Source: Melieria omissa (Eukaryota > Arthropoda > Insecta > Diptera > Ulidiidae). Taken from it: a stretch of 64,000 nucleotides of DNA. The notes under the pieces were generated by a model, which saw nothing but the letters and a program-made list of their open reading frames with translations, searched no databases and was not told the DNA's origin. Positions 33,521 to 43,965 of this stretch are shown one piece after another (position 1 is the stretch's first letter; every line of letters starts with the position of its first letter). Position numbers and translations under genes: made by a program. The stretch covers positions 14,247,817 to 14,311,816 of the forward strand of contig OZ020270.1 in assembly GCA_963971225.1 (NCBI GenBank), written 5' to 3'.

Positions 33521-33608
33521 GCCGGCAAAAATCCTCCTCCAAACCCTCCACGTGGGTGCCGGCTGGTAATGGCTAAACAGTTCACCTTGGTGATAGCCAG
33601 CTAAGGAT
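33521..33608 (+). ncRNA. HDV-like self-cleaving ribozyme at the LOA 5' end
   Basis: The element's first base begins P1: GCCGGCA (33521-33527) pairs perfectly with TGCCGGC (33557-33563). P2 is ATCCT (33531-33535) with AGGAT (33604-33608). P3 is CCC/GGG (33544-33546, 33554-33556), closed by loop TCCACGT, like the HDV L3. P1.1 is CC of the loop with GG at 33565-33566. P4 is TGGCTA/TAGCCA (33570-33575, 33594-33599) with an inner stem. The catalytic C would be 33601 in GCTAAGG. Known HDV-like ribozymes release the 5' ends of several non-LTR elements; activity here is inferred. Confidence 0.85.
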
Positions 33609-33874
33609 GTGGGCTTCGCCCCCTGACCCGACTCTTCAATAGTTCGGTCGGTAGGATAGGATGTGGCTCCTTCCATAGGATCGGGGTAAGGGCCGGACCA
33701 AGGTGTCATACGACCCGTGCCGATGGTCAGCCTGGCTGGGGGCCCTTTCAAATAGCCCAGTCGCGAACGGAGTATCCGGATACCTGGCGCCCTCCGGATT
33801 ATTAGCCTTACCTGTGCACTGCGGATCTCTGCACAGGTGGACCACCCCTTCTCCGCCACTCGTGGGACTCAATT
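33609..33874 (+). other. 5' UTR of the LOA-like element
   Basis: GC-richer than its surroundings, no frame and no further element seen. It ends at the ORF1 ATG at 33875. Confidence 0.6.
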
Positions 33875-35356
33875 ATGGACACTTTAACAAAAAACACAAA
33901 CACAAAACCAAAAACAAACGTACGAACATTGACGGAACCAGAGGCCGGCCCTCTTAAAAAGCCGGGGATGGGTGAAGCAGACAAGCCAGCGCCCACCGCC
34001 AAAAAAGGAGCATCCTTGGTTGATCAGAAGATCCCATGCCAAGGCTCTGCCTCCGCAACTAAAGCCACAAACATTAGTGCTACAGCTGACCCCAGCAACG
34101 TTGTGGTTGCCAAAGCCGGACCTCCGTCCAGCAACAGCAACAAACATAGCGGAGCTGCGGTAACAGCAAGCACTCGACAAATCAAGGACTCAAAAGTCCA
34201 CTATAGAGAACGCCAGAGTGCCAAGCGAGTACTCGAACGGATACAATGTATCCCAGAGAACCGCAGGACTCAAAAAGAAAAAGAGTCCTTTACCTGGGCC
34301 ACTGCTAGGTTAGCGGAGCTTGACGGGGCACCGACCACTGAGACCGCCGCCAAAAGGCAGCGTTCTACAGAGGAAGAGGCCCCGACTGCCAAGAAGGTGC
34401 GCAGCTCGCTCAGAACAGCAGCCACCTACAGCGACATGTTGAAAAGCAGTCTCATTAAGGCGGTCGTTGACCGCTCCGACCCTGACGGAAGTATTACTCC
34501 GTCAAACTGGAAACTGGTGGAAGATTTCCTCGCCGACATCTTTCTGGACGTCATGAAGGAGAATCCGGGCCCGGTGCCACAATACCAGATGTGCGGTTGG
34601 CATCAAGGCCACGTAAAGCTGGTTGCGTGTGCGGACAAGAGGGCCCTGGATCTCTTCTGCGTGGCTATTTCCAGAACGGGAGAGATCTGGCCGGGTGCTA
34701 AACTCGACGTAGTACCCAGGGAATCGATCCCCAGCAGACCAAGGACTAGAGCCTGGATCCCATTAAAACCCACGGATCCGGCTAAAGTCCTCGAAACCCT
34801 CCAATTGTCCAACCCGATGATACCCACGCACAATTGGAAAATTGCCAAGTTGGAGGAGCTCAAAGGGTCTCGTTGTGCCACAATAATTGTGAACAAGGAG
34901 TCCCTTGAGCACCTTTCAAAGTCCAATGGTGTCGTGGCCTTCGGTTTTGGGCACATTAAACTGAGGGTATACAGGAAAGACGAGCAGACTGAAACCGGCG
35001 AAAGTGGCCCCCCAGGGCTGCTAGCCTCAACAGACTCTGGTGAAGGCGGCCAACAAGGGCTGCCAGCCACGACGGACCCCGGCAAAGGTGGCCCGCACGG
35101 GCTGCCAGCCGAGACGACTACCCTGGCAACAGAGGCGACAGATGACCAACCGTCTTCCTCAAAGCCGTTACGTCGCCTATCCCGGGCGGAATCAATCTCC
35201 TCGGGATCGGAGATGGCCACGGCTTTCGGGAATTTCTGGAGGGAGTCCGAGCTTCTCGCCGAAACGGACGATGACCTCGACGCTACTGTGGTGGAGGTAG
35301 ACATGAGCGAAATAGACAATGGTCCGAGTAGTTCAGATAAACCTCCACCACTCTAA
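33875..35356 (+). CDS. LOA ORF1 (DUF4780-like)
   Basis: 493 codons from ATG 33875. The N-half is Lys/Ala/Thr-rich and disordered, then a basic patch (SAKRVLERIQCIPENRRTQ). Residues about 185-380 form a folded region with CGWHQGHVKLVACADK and WPGAKLDVVPRE, the kind of domain annotated as DUF4780 in arthropod retroelement ORF1s. A tandem of two or three GLPA-type repeats follows near residue 375. No CCHC knuckle is seen. It probably binds element RNA. Its end overlaps ORF2 by 38 bases. Confidence 0.85.
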   Translation: MDTLTKNTNTKPKTNVRTLTEPEAGPLKKPGMGEADKPAPTAKKGASLVDQKIPCQGSASATKATNISATADPSNVVVAKAGPPSSNSNKHSGAAVTASTRQIKDSKVHYRERQSAKRVLERIQCIPENRRTQKEKESFTWATARLAELDGAPTTETAAKRQRSTEEEAPTAKKVRSSLRTAATYSDMLKSSLIKAVVDRSDPDGSITPSNWKLVEDFLADIFLDVMKENPGPVPQYQMCGWHQGHVKLVACADKRALDLFCVAISRTGEIWPGAKLDVVPRESIPSRPRTRAWIPLKPTDPAKVLETLQLSNPMIPTHNWKIAKLEELKGSRCATIIVNKESLEHLSKSNGVVAFGFGHIKLRVYRKDEQTETGESGPPGLLASTDSGEGGQQGLPATTDPGKGGPHGLPAETTTLATEATDDQPSSSKPLRRLSRAESISSGSEMATAFGNFWRESELLAETDDDLDATVVEVDMSEIDNGPSSSDKPPPL

Positions 35357-38300
35357 AGCAGCTTCGGCTGCACTACTCCTCCGCCTTTCTAAAGGCGGAG
35401 ACGACATCGCTCTCATCCAAGAACCATGGCTCGTAGCCAACAAGGTTTGTGGATTGAGAGCGACGAACTACAGGCTGGTCCATGCTAACAGCACAGGTAG
35501 ACCCAGATCCTGTATCCTTGTGAAAAAATCACTAAATGCATATCTGCTCCCTAATTTCAGCGACGACGATCTGGTCTCCATCTCCCTGATGCTTAAGGGG
35601 AGATGCCACTGGTTCGCGTCTAGCTATATGGCTCATGACCATCCAGAGCCTCCACCGCCGGATCCAGTCAGGAACCTGGTAACTGAAGCCGCCAAGTCCA
35701 ATACTGCGCTCGTGATTGGATGCGACGCAAATGCTCACCACTGTATCTGGGGGAGCACAGACATCAACGATAGAGGTGAGTCACTTTTTGATTACATTTC
35801 TACCTCAAACCTTCTTGTGTGCAATATAGGGCGCACTCCCACCTTTGTAACCAGAAATAGGGAGGAGGTTCTAGACCTCACCCTTGCCTCGGTGAATATA
35901 GCCGACAAGGTTAGGAACTGGAGGGTATCCGATGAACACTCTTTTTCCGACCATAGGTATATAGAGTTCACTCTTGACAGCGACCCCCGGAGGGTTATAG
36001 CAGTAAACAACCCCAGGAAAACAAACTGGGAGCTGTTTACCCGCACAGTGGATAGGCACATCAAAACGATTCATATCTCTGAAATAAACACACAAGCGAT
36101 GCTAGAATCGGCTGTTAATCAACTTACTCTGGCATTTTCTAAGGCCCAAGACCTCGCCTGCCCTAAGTACATGCCCAGAGGGAAATATAAACCCCCCTGG
36201 TGGAACCATGATCTTAGTGAGCTTAGGAAACACTCTAGGACTCTCTTTAACAGAGCAAGGAGGACCAAAACTGAAGAAGACTGGGACCTTTATAAAGAAT
36301 CCCTCAAGACCTACAAGAAAAGCCTCAGGGAGGCTAAGAGAAGCTCCTGGAGCGACTTTTGCGGCAATATTGAAAGTGTCTCCGAGACTGCAAGACTCAG
36401 GAAACTACTCGCCTCTTCCTCCTTTATTCCAAGTGCTTTACAAAACCCCGATGGTTCTTGGACATCATCAGAAAGTGAAGCACTTGAACTTCTTACAAAT
36501 ACCCACTTTCCGATCAGCCAACACGAAAGGCTGTTAGGAACTCAGGCCAGCACCAACTGTGTCGCCTCTATAAACAGTATCGTATCGATTGACAAAATCA
36601 AATGGGCAATCGCTGGTTTCCACCCGTTTAAATCGCCAGGACCAGACGGCATTTTCCCAGCACAACTTCAACATGCCGGACCGTTAATTTTAACACTCCT
36701 CAACTCAATATTCTCAGCCAGTATCGGTTTAAACTACATACCGGAACACTGGCGCAAAGTACGGGTGGTCTTCATCCCCAAAGCGGGCAAAAGCTCCCAC
36801 ACTAGCCCTAAGGATTATAGACCAATAAGCCTTTCTTCTTTTTTGTTAAAAACACTAGAGAGATTGCTGGATCTTTACTTACGACAAACGATCAGGCAGG
36901 ATCTCATTTCGAAGGATCAGCATGCCTACATTAAGGGTAAATCTGTAGACACAGCTTTACATACCCTGACTTACACGATCGAAAAATCACTCGAACACAA
37001 AGAGTACACCTTAGCAACTTTCCTGGACATAGAGGGGGCTTTCAATAACGTCGAGCTTACAGCCATCACTGGCGCGCTCGCCAGGCTTGGGGTGGAGGGT
37101 GGCTTGGTGAACTGGGTGGATAATCTTCTGCAGAGCAGAGTTATCTGCGCTGAACTGGGCGACTCTTCCACCTCGAGAGGGGTGAGCAGGGGCACTCCCC
37201 AGGGCGGAGTCCTCTCCCCCCTCCTTTGGAACCTGGTAGTTAATGAACTGCTCCAGTCCCTGGGAGGGGGGTGCGGCAAGGTAACGGCGTATGCAGACGA
37301 TATAGTTCTCACTATCTCGGGCAAGTTTCCCAACTCCATCAGAGATCTAATGCAAGTACTGCTTAACAAGGTAAACAGCTGGGTTACCAGTCGGGGATTA
37401 GGCATCAACCCTGGAAAGACAGAGGTTGTCCTATTCACGAGGAAGTACAAACCCCCACCCATACCTCCTCTATCACTTAACAATACAGAAATCCCTTTCA
37501 AGAATGAAGCACAATTCCTTGGAATCATTTTTGACAAGAGGTTGAGCTGGAAACCAAACATCCTCAATAGGGTCAAAAAGGCAACGATTGCCTTATACAC
37601 CTGCAAAAGGGCACTGGGGAAAACCTGGGGCCTAAAACCAAATATGACGCACTGGGTTTACACGGCTGTCGTACGACCCATCTTTACCTACGGGTGCCTG
37701 GTTTGGTGGAATGCTTTGGAAAAAACACTGCTCCTCCAACACCTCCGCAAAGTTCAAAGGGCAGCCTGCGTCATAATCACGGGCGCTCTTAGGACAACAC
37801 CAACTTCAGCTTTAGAAGCCCTGCTTCACCTTATTCCGCTAGATCTGCATTGTAGGAAATTAGCGGCTATAACAAGCTATAGGCTACGGGCTAACGGCCA
37901 ATGGTCGGAGTCTAACCGGGGTCATGCCAGGATACTTACTCTCTTGAAGGAGTTCGGGGAACTGGATTCTTCACCCCCCCAATTGCAATTTAACAAAAAG
38001 TTCACAAGCACCATTCCAGACAGGAACAACTGGGAGGAAAGCTCAACATCCTTAATAGGAAACTCACACCAGATATACACCGACGGCTCCAAGTTAAACG
38101 GAGCTGTTGGTGGAGGCGTCTTTTCAGACTCACTTAGTATAAATTACTCTTTTAGACTGCCGGACCACTGCAGCGTATTCCAAGCAGAGGTTTCAGCCAT
38201 TGAAGCTGCCCTGAATTTGATCAAAGAGGGCAGTGTCTCTAGGCGAGATATTAGCATTCTCTCTGACAGCCAAGCGGCTATCAGGGCCCTAGGGTCTCAT

Positions 38301-38921
38301 GTTCTGACTTCCAAAACAGTGATCAGCTGCCGCAAATCTCTTGACGAGATGGCTGAGCAGCTTAAAATCCACCTTATATGGGTGCCTGGTCACAGAGATA
38401 TCCCGGGGAACTGCAGGGCAGACGAACTGGCTAGACAAGGAACGACTAGGGAGCTATCCTCAGAACTCGCCGGCTTAGGTATTCCATTGAGTACCTGCAA
38501 GCTGGTGATAGAGGAAGCGATGACCAAATCCGCTAACAATGCATGGGCGGCCTCAGAGACAGGCAAGACAGCGCAACAGATCTGGCCAAAGCTGGACTGG
38601 AAGCGCACCAAAAGTCTGCTAAACCTCAATAGGGGCACGCTCAGGGTTGTTGTCGGAGTCATCACTGGTCACTGTATCCTTGCTAGCCACGCCATTAGAT
38701 TAGGGCTGGGCCACCTGGCCAACGACTTCTGCAGAAGCTGCAGAGACATAGAGGAGGAAGAAAAAATTCTCCACCTGCTTTGTACTTGTCCTGCTCTTTG
38801 TAGGAAACGGAAAAAACATCTAGGGTTTTACCATACAGCCAACCTCGCGGACTTATCGGAGGTTGACGCCAAGAGCCTAATACGCTTCATCACCTGCTCG
38901 GGATGGTTTGAGACATCCTAA
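35319..38921 (+). CDS. LOA ORF2: endonuclease, RT and RNase H
   Basis: 1200 codons from ATG 35319. Residues 1-230 are an APE endonuclease (VQINLHHSKAAS, LIQEPWL, IGCDANAHH, SDHRYIEF). RT follows with SPGPDGIFPAQL, DYRPISLSSFLLKTLERLL, GTPQGGVLSPLLWN and the catalytic AYADDIVL near residue 658. RNase H has YTDGSK (near 919), E in VFQAEVSAIE, LSDSQAAIRAL (near 984) and NCRADELARQG. It ends with a CCHC finger CRSCRD...HLLCTC near 1138. The frame is intact. It nicks DNA and primes reverse transcription there. Confidence 0.93.
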   Translation: MVRVVQINLHHSKAASAALLLRLSKGGDDIALIQEPWLVANKVCGLRATNYRLVHANSTGRPRSCILVKKSLNAYLLPNFSDDDLVSISLMLKGRCHWFASSYMAHDHPEPPPPDPVRNLVTEAAKSNTALVIGCDANAHHCIWGSTDINDRGESLFDYISTSNLLVCNIGRTPTFVTRNREEVLDLTLASVNIADKVRNWRVSDEHSFSDHRYIEFTLDSDPRRVIAVNNPRKTNWELFTRTVDRHIKTIHISEINTQAMLESAVNQLTLAFSKAQDLACPKYMPRGKYKPPWWNHDLSELRKHSRTLFNRARRTKTEEDWDLYKESLKTYKKSLREAKRSSWSDFCGNIESVSETARLRKLLASSSFIPSALQNPDGSWTSSESEALELLTNTHFPISQHERLLGTQASTNCVASINSIVSIDKIKWAIAGFHPFKSPGPDGIFPAQLQHAGPLILTLLNSIFSASIGLNYIPEHWRKVRVVFIPKAGKSSHTSPKDYRPISLSSFLLKTLERLLDLYLRQTIRQDLISKDQHAYIKGKSVDTALHTLTYTIEKSLEHKEYTLATFLDIEGAFNNVELTAITGALARLGVEGGLVNWVDNLLQSRVICAELGDSSTSRGVSRGTPQGGVLSPLLWNLVVNELLQSLGGGCGKVTAYADDIVLTISGKFPNSIRDLMQVLLNKVNSWVTSRGLGINPGKTEVVLFTRKYKPPPIPPLSLNNTEIPFKNEAQFLGIIFDKRLSWKPNILNRVKKATIALYTCKRALGKTWGLKPNMTHWVYTAVVRPIFTYGCLVWWNALEKTLLLQHLRKVQRAACVIITGALRTTPTSALEALLHLIPLDLHCRKLAAITSYRLRANGQWSESNRGHARILTLLKEFGELDSSPPQLQFNKKFTSTIPDRNNWEESSTSLIGNSHQIYTDGSKLNGAVGGGVFSDSLSINYSFRLPDHCSVFQAEVSAIEAALNLIKEGSVSRRDISILSDSQAAIRALGSHVLTSKTVISCRKSLDEMAEQLKIHLIWVPGHRDIPGNCRADELARQGTTRELSSELAGLGIPLSTCKLVIEEAMTKSANNAWAASETGKTAQQIWPKLDWKRTKSLLNLNRGTLRVVVGVITGHCILASHAIRLGLGHLANDFCRSCRDIEEEEKILHLLCTCPALCRKRKKHLGFYHTANLADLSEVDAKSLIRFITCSGWFETS

Positions 38922-39016
38922 CAACAAATAAAAGGGGTTAGAGATCCTGTGGTATCACAATGGGCCTAGCTTGGCCTAAGTGAGCTCTCATATGAGAGCT
39001 GCCACTACCACCTACC
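38922..39016 (+). other. 3' UTR of the LOA element, shared with the SINE
   Basis: Contains TGTGGTATCACAATGGGCC, then the hairpin CTCTCATATGAGAG, then CCACTACCACCTACC. The first block is identical in the SINE at 3292-3689 and nearly identical in the LOA copy at 52742-55497. It is therefore the likely recognition site for the LOA RT. Confidence 0.85.
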
Positions 39017-39028
39017 TTGTATACCCGG

Positions 39029-40711
39029 ATGGAGCAACTTTTCATGTGTTTGCAAAATTAACTCTTTGAATTCAGCATAGGTGTTTATATTTTTTAGTAA
39101 CACCAGACTTCTTAGTATCTTAGTGTGGTTGGTATTAATGATGGCTTTGTGAGCTTCTTGGATAGTTTCGAAATCTGCATCATTATCGATATGGAGGGTA
39201 CTGTGCTTAGTGCAGAAATGATTGATTAAGTATTGCTTTGCCTTTTCTATTGTCATGTGGCTATAGGAAATACGAGTGATTTGTTTTTTAAAATATGTCT
39301 CATAAGGTATTTCGTCCGGTCCTTTAGTAAAAATAATTTGACGACTGTAATGGTTAACGGGCTTTTCAGTTAAAAAGATGAGGTTACTATTATCTTCATC
39401 AGCGCTGTGCTGTGTTTGTTCCGAGAAATAACACTGTTCAATTTTTATGCGAGACAAGGCGTCCACCACATAGTTTTCTTTACCCTTTATGTATTTAATA
39501 TCAAAGTCAAATTCTGATAGTTTTATTCTCCATCTAGTATGTTTGGAATTAGGATCTTTCATTTTATACAACCAACATAATGGTTGATGATCACTAGCTA
39601 TTTCAAAATGTCTGCCTAGCAAATAGTGCCGGAAAGTTTTAGTAGCCCAAACTATAGCAAGAAGCTCTTTTTCTATAGCGCTGTAATTTGCTTCATGTTC
39701 ATTTAGTGTCCTGCTGATTTAATTAATTGGGTGGCCGTCTTGTGACAATACAGCACCTAGCGCAACATCGCTAGCGTCAGTTGTCAATACAAACTTCCTG
39801 TTAAAATCGGGTATCTTCAATACAGGGTCATTAGAAATTAACTGTTTTAATTTTTCAAAAGCCAAAATATATTCTGGGTTTTTCGCATCAATTTGTTCGT
39901 CTTTTTTTAATCTTTTAGTCATGGGCTTAGCAATGTCTGCGAAATTAGGTATGAATTTTCTATAGTATCCTGCTAGTCCTAAGAAGGCTTTTAATTTTTT
40001 TGTTTTAGTGGGTATGGGGTATTTTAATATTGCTTTAATCTTCTCCGGATTAGGTTTGATGCCTTCGTTAGTTATCAAGTGTCCCAAAAATGTTGTTTCC
40101 TGCCGTAAAAATTCACATTTATCTAATTGTAACTTTAGGTTAGCATTTTCCAATCTTTCAAAGACCAATTGTAAGGAATGTAAGTGCTCCTCGAGGGATG
40201 TAGAGAAAACTATTACGTCATCTAGATACACCAAACAGTTTGTGTTAAGGAGTGGACGAAGTACGTCATTCATACATCGTTGAAAGGTAGCCGGGGCATT
40301 CTTTAGGCCAAATGGCATACGTAAATACTCGTAATGGCCATTTCTTGTAGAGAATGTTGTCTTGGGTATTGATTTGGGATCCATTTCAATCTGGTGAAAG
40401 CCCTTGGCTAGGTCTATTGTCGTAAAATAGTTACATCTACCCAATTTTCCTAGTATTTCATCTATACTTGGTATGGGGTGTCTATCGCTTATGGTGATCT
40501 CATTTAATTTGCGATAATCTATCACTATTCTGAATTTTTTCTTACCGGGAGCATCTTGTTTTTTGGGTACAACCCAGATAGGACTATTGTAAGGTGAATT
40601 ACTTGGACGGATAATGTCTTGGCTCAGCATGTCCTGTATCTGTTCTTCCACTTCTTGTTCATATGCCTGGGGGAAACTGTATGTCTTGGAGTAAACGGGC
40701 GAGTTATGCAC
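39029..40711 (-). pseudogene. pol: RT and RNase H of element D with one nonsense codon
   Basis: RT motifs [38 protein letters not shown] and YLDDVIVFS are followed by RNase [17 protein letters not shown]. An in-frame TAA at 39719-39721 interrupts RNase H, after which the same frame continues with [16 protein letters not shown] and VVDALSR up to the LOA insertion. A single base change would explain the stop. Confidence 0.88.
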
Positions 40712-41836
40712 TGTGTTAATGGTATGTTTTTCTTTGTTTGTGAATGTAAGTTTATCTCCTTCGTGGTACTGTATGTGTATGTATACTTGTAGAGTAGTGC
40801 TTCCAATTTATGTCTCTCTTCTGAATTTAAATGTTCAAGGCGATATGGTTCTTCAACAGCGTTTTGTTGTGTCTGAATACTTGATTTTTCTTCTGTTTGT
40901 TCCGATTCAAATATAAAGTGATTTTGATAAGATAATCCTGGAAAATCGTGTAGTTCAAAACTAATGCCATAAAGATTTACGTTATGTTCTTCATAATCAA
41001 TACGAACTTTTGCTTGCTTTAATAAAGTTCTTCCTATTAACCCATTTTCGGCCGCTGGTCGATTTTTCGACCAGCCACTTTGAAGGAGAGTAGCTCTGCA
41101 CTTAGACATTATATCTTTGAACTTTTGATGCATAAAATAGCTTTGGTCTTTTGGTAACCCCTCGAAATAATATTTTTTTTTTTAAAGATAATTTTAGAGA
41201 TGTTGGTGAAGGCACGAAAAAAAGCATTTTTGTAGTCATATTTTGAATATTCTGAAAAATATATAACCTTTTTAAATTATTGATTTATTATTGATTATTT
41301 ACGAAGCCTAAAGACCAAATTACCATAATCAATTGATATCCATAAGATTATGAAAATATTTTTACCTCTCAGAACCGCGTACTTTTCAGTGGTCGAAAAA
41401 TCGACCATTGACCAGAAGTCGTCATGTATGTACATATGTAAGCCAACAATTGTTTGTTTTCATTCTTGATTATTATTTGACTAAAACTATGTACAAATAT
41501 ATTTGTTTTTATTTGAAATTGAATTTTTATTAATTTATAAAAAAATTTTGTAAAAAAAAAAACACAAAAAAAATCCAAAAATATTCTTGATTAAGGTCCT
41601 AAATGTAAGTCCTTGAAAGGAATTACAAAAATATTGGCTATTTCTGGTAGCGGCCGAAAATGGGTTAACATGTCATAATTATTAGAGAAGTTGTGTAATA
41701 AAAAATAATGATCATCCGGAAACAAGTTGTTAGAGGGTAGTTTAACACTTCTATTGATGGTTAAGGATCCATTACTAGTTTTCAAGACGTATTTTGTATC
41801 TGCTTCATGTAAATCAAAAATATTATGCGTCATCAT
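40624..41836 (-). pseudogene. pol: Protease-to-RT linker of element D, split by TTAA element III
   Basis: Two pieces (41836-41665 and 41040-40690) belong together: a protease-like region containing LPSNNLFPDDHYFLLH and, after the MITE, GLIGRTLLKQAKVRI and SIQTQQNAVEEPYRLEHL. The junction to RT near 40700 also changes frame. Confidence 0.7.
41041..41664. mobile_element. TTAA element III (MITE) inside element D
   Basis: 624 bp with perfect 16-bp terminal inverted repeats (CCCATTTTCGGCCGCT) and TTAA at 41037-41040 and 41665-41668, inside the protease coding region. Palindromes GGTCGATTTTTCGACC (41057-41072) and GGTCGAAAAATCGACC (41391-41406) are near-identical. No coding sequence. Confidence 0.92.
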
Positions 41837-41894
41837 ATTTACCGTCGAGCCTGTGTCAATTAAACACTTTAGGGTTTGTCTTTGTAATTAATAG

Positions 41895-43160
41895 TTATGT
41901 ATTCGTTGTTTCCGAGGCCGTCAACTGAAAATTTTCAGCCTGTTCAATTTGTGTTTCCTTGTTTTCAAATTCAATTTCCTCAATTGGTTGTTGCTGATTT
42001 TGTTCGTATTGTGGTATTCGCGTTTCTGTATACTGTTGATTGTGCAAATCTGCATAGTAATAGTTTGGGTCAGAGTGTGGGTAATAATAATTCGAACAGT
42101 TGTTATTCTCTGGTTGGTAATAGTTGCCTGTGCAATAATTGTTTGGCACTTCTTCTTGGTATCTCATTTCGCCTATGCTCATTCTGCTCTGTCCACTGTC
42201 AGATGGTCTAGGTCTTTTTGATGGTTGATTTGGTATTGTACTAAAAGATTGTGGTGAGTCGTGTAAAATGTTCGAATTTTGTCCAAATCGATGGCGATCG
42301 AACATGAACTGTCTGTTCATACTGGGATTCATCCTTGGGGCTGGGGGTGTTTGTGGTTTTTGTGTTAGTTGATAGTTGGGGATTGGTTGTTGATAAGGAG
42401 ATGGCTTGAATGGTGGTTGGTATGAATTCGGTTGAGGAATGGTTGGATTATAATATGGTTGAAATGGGGTAAAAAATCTTGGCTGATTATAATTTGATTG
42501 TGTATGATTATAGGATTTGTTTTGTTTTTCTAGTATACTACTTTTCTGGTTAATTTTATTTATTGGATTCATGCTTTCGTAAATGCCTTTCTCTTGCAAC
42601 AAATTAATAAGTGATCTTAGGTCTGTTATTTCATGTTTAATAATGCGTAAGTAAATGTGAGTTGGCAATTTTTGAATTAAATCTTCAATACTACTTTTGA
42701 TCAAATGAAGGAAAAGTGTTCTTTCTGATACGTTATTTTCTAATTCTAGCTTACTTATCAATACTTGTCGTCGCCTTTCAGCTTCTTCCAGAAATGATCG
42801 CACGTTGCCCTTATAGGGTGTGTTCCTAAATTCTTCCAAAAGGGTATGATTCGGCGTCTGGGGCTTGAAATTCAGAATGAGTTGTCGTCTGAGCTCAGTC
42901 CAGCTGTTAAGGTCGCTCAATCCTATGGCTCGCATGACGTCGCCGCAGATATTTCTCTCGATGTGACCGAAGATTATAAGCTGCTGCACCACATGGTTGG
43001 TGGGGTAGAGCGCTAACACGTAGTCGACCCGTTTAATGAAGGTATAGAGAGCACTTAGGTTGCCATCGAACCTTTCGATGTTTTGTAACTGCTGTGCCAC
43101 TTGGGCCATGCTGCTTTCCGAAAGTGGCCCTGCTGCCGCCGCTGGTGCTGGTTCTACCAT
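41895..43160 (-). CDS. gag: Gag of element D
   Basis: 421 codons starting MVEPAPAAAAGP. The errantivirus-like capsid region contains IERFDGNLSALYTFIKRVDY and LLEEFRNTPYKGNVRSFLEE. The C-half is rich in Pro, Tyr, Asn and Gln without a CCHC knuckle, as in gypsy-group gags. The frame is intact. It would form the particle core in the cytoplasm. Confidence 0.85.
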   Translation of the reverse strand: MVEPAPAAAAGPLSESSMAQVAQQLQNIERFDGNLSALYTFIKRVDYVLALYPTNHVVQQLIIFGHIERNICGDVMRAIGLSDLNSWTELRRQLILNFKPQTPNHTLLEEFRNTPYKGNVRSFLEEAERRRQVLISKLELENNVSERTLFLHLIKSSIEDLIQKLPTHIYLRIIKHEITDLRSLINLLQEKGIYESMNPINKINQKSSILEKQNKSYNHTQSNYNQPRFFTPFQPYYNPTIPQPNSYQPPFKPSPYQQPIPNYQLTQKPQTPPAPRMNPSMNRQFMFDRHRFGQNSNILHDSPQSFSTIPNQPSKRPRPSDSGQSRMSIGEMRYQEEVPNNYCTGNYYQPENNNCSNYYYPHSDPNYYYADLHNQQYTETRIPQYEQNQQQPIEEIEFENKETQIEQAENFQLTASETTNT

Positions 43161-43713
43161 GATTTCAGTTGGTTTTATTTTTATTCTTTGTTATGTAGGG
43201 TTAATTCAATCTTTGCTCAGAAACAATTAATTACGTTCTATTTATTTTAATTTGTTTTCAATTGTTTGCTGTTTATTTTTTTTCAAGTTAACCAGAATAA
43301 ATTTAATCTTCACTTTATTTTAATTTTATTTTATCTTATTTAATTTATGATCTTCACTTTATTTTAATTTAATTTTATTTTTTTTATTATAATATATTTT
43401 TTTTATGTTTGTTTTATTTATTTTATTGCTAAAGTTGCGTAGGATTAGTTAAATTTCCACTTAAAACGATTAATAATGTTTTACTTATTTAAATTTATTT
43501 CCAATACGGTATGCACTTGCAGCTATTTCGCATGGTTTTGAGGTAACCGCATTGGATTTATGTCCTCTACGAATTCTGAAGCGTCTTTCCAAGTTTAAAA
43601 GTCACTTGAATTTTTTCTCAACGGCTACGCGTTTTGTAGTTTACGTACTACTGTCGAGGTTTTATATTAAAACTTAGTACGATTGTCACTACCGCTTTGG
43701 GCGCCGCGGAGGT
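43161..43713 (-). other. 5' leader of element D
   Basis: AT-rich sequence with TTTTATTTTA-like simple repeats (43260-43440). No frame. It lies between the PBS and gag. Confidence 0.6.
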
Positions 43714-43732
43714 TCGTTTAGCGACTGCGCCA
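43714..43732 (-). promoter_or_regulatory. Primer binding site of element D
   Basis: Minus-strand TGGCGCAGTCGCTAAACG overlaps the last LTR base, as in the gypsy/17.6/297 group, whose site TGGCGCAGTCG is assigned to tRNA-Ser. Confidence 0.8.
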
Positions 43733-43965
43733 GTGGAATAAAAACATCTCCGTAAATTTTGAGTCCTCTTTATTTGGTATCTGGCTTAGAACTGACATTT
43801 AAGTCGCTGCTGAGAAGCTACAGCGCTTGGAAAAAGTATGTGTATGTGTGTGTCTTGCTGGCGAAGCTAACTGCATTTATTTGTCTGCAATAAATGCAAG
43901 ATTGCTTATTCAGCGTGATTTGTGTGGGAATGGCATGTGTCTGGTGTGACTTGCGTTATGTCACT
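43732..43965 (-). repeat. 5' LTR of element D
   Basis: 234 bp, AGTG...CACT ends, partner of 31001-31232, followed by TSD ATAT at 43966-43969. Confidence 0.92.

Larger units (their letters stand above)
33521..39016 (+). mobile_element. Complete LOA-like non-LTR retrotransposon
   Basis: The 5496-bp element is bounded by a 12-bp TSD TTGTATACCCGG (33509-33520, 39017-39028) in the element D integrase. It has a 5' ribozyme-like fold, two overlapping intact frames and a 3' end without poly(A), closing CCACTACCACCTACC. ORF2 carries endonuclease, RT and RNase H, which with the block GTPQGGVLSPLLWN points to the LOA clade. It looks recently inserted and potentially active. Confidence 0.9.
31001..43965 (-). 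mobile_element. Errantivirus-like element D with env
   Basis: LTRs 31001-31232 and 43732-43965 start AGTG and end CACT, like those of the gypsy/17.6/297 group. The TSD is ATAT (30997-31000, 43966-43969). The PBS matches a tRNA-Ser-type site and the polypurine tract is good. Gag, pol and env are in order on the minus strand. Pol is broken by a MITE, a nonsense codon and a LOA insertion, and env by a frameshift. The LTRs differ by two substitutions and a 2-bp indel. Confidence 0.93.

Noticed and set aside
33517..33859. Minus-strand coding stretch extending the D integrase to the right of 33508
   Set aside because: It reads into the antisense of the LOA 5' UTR. The TSD at 33509-33520 marks the true border.
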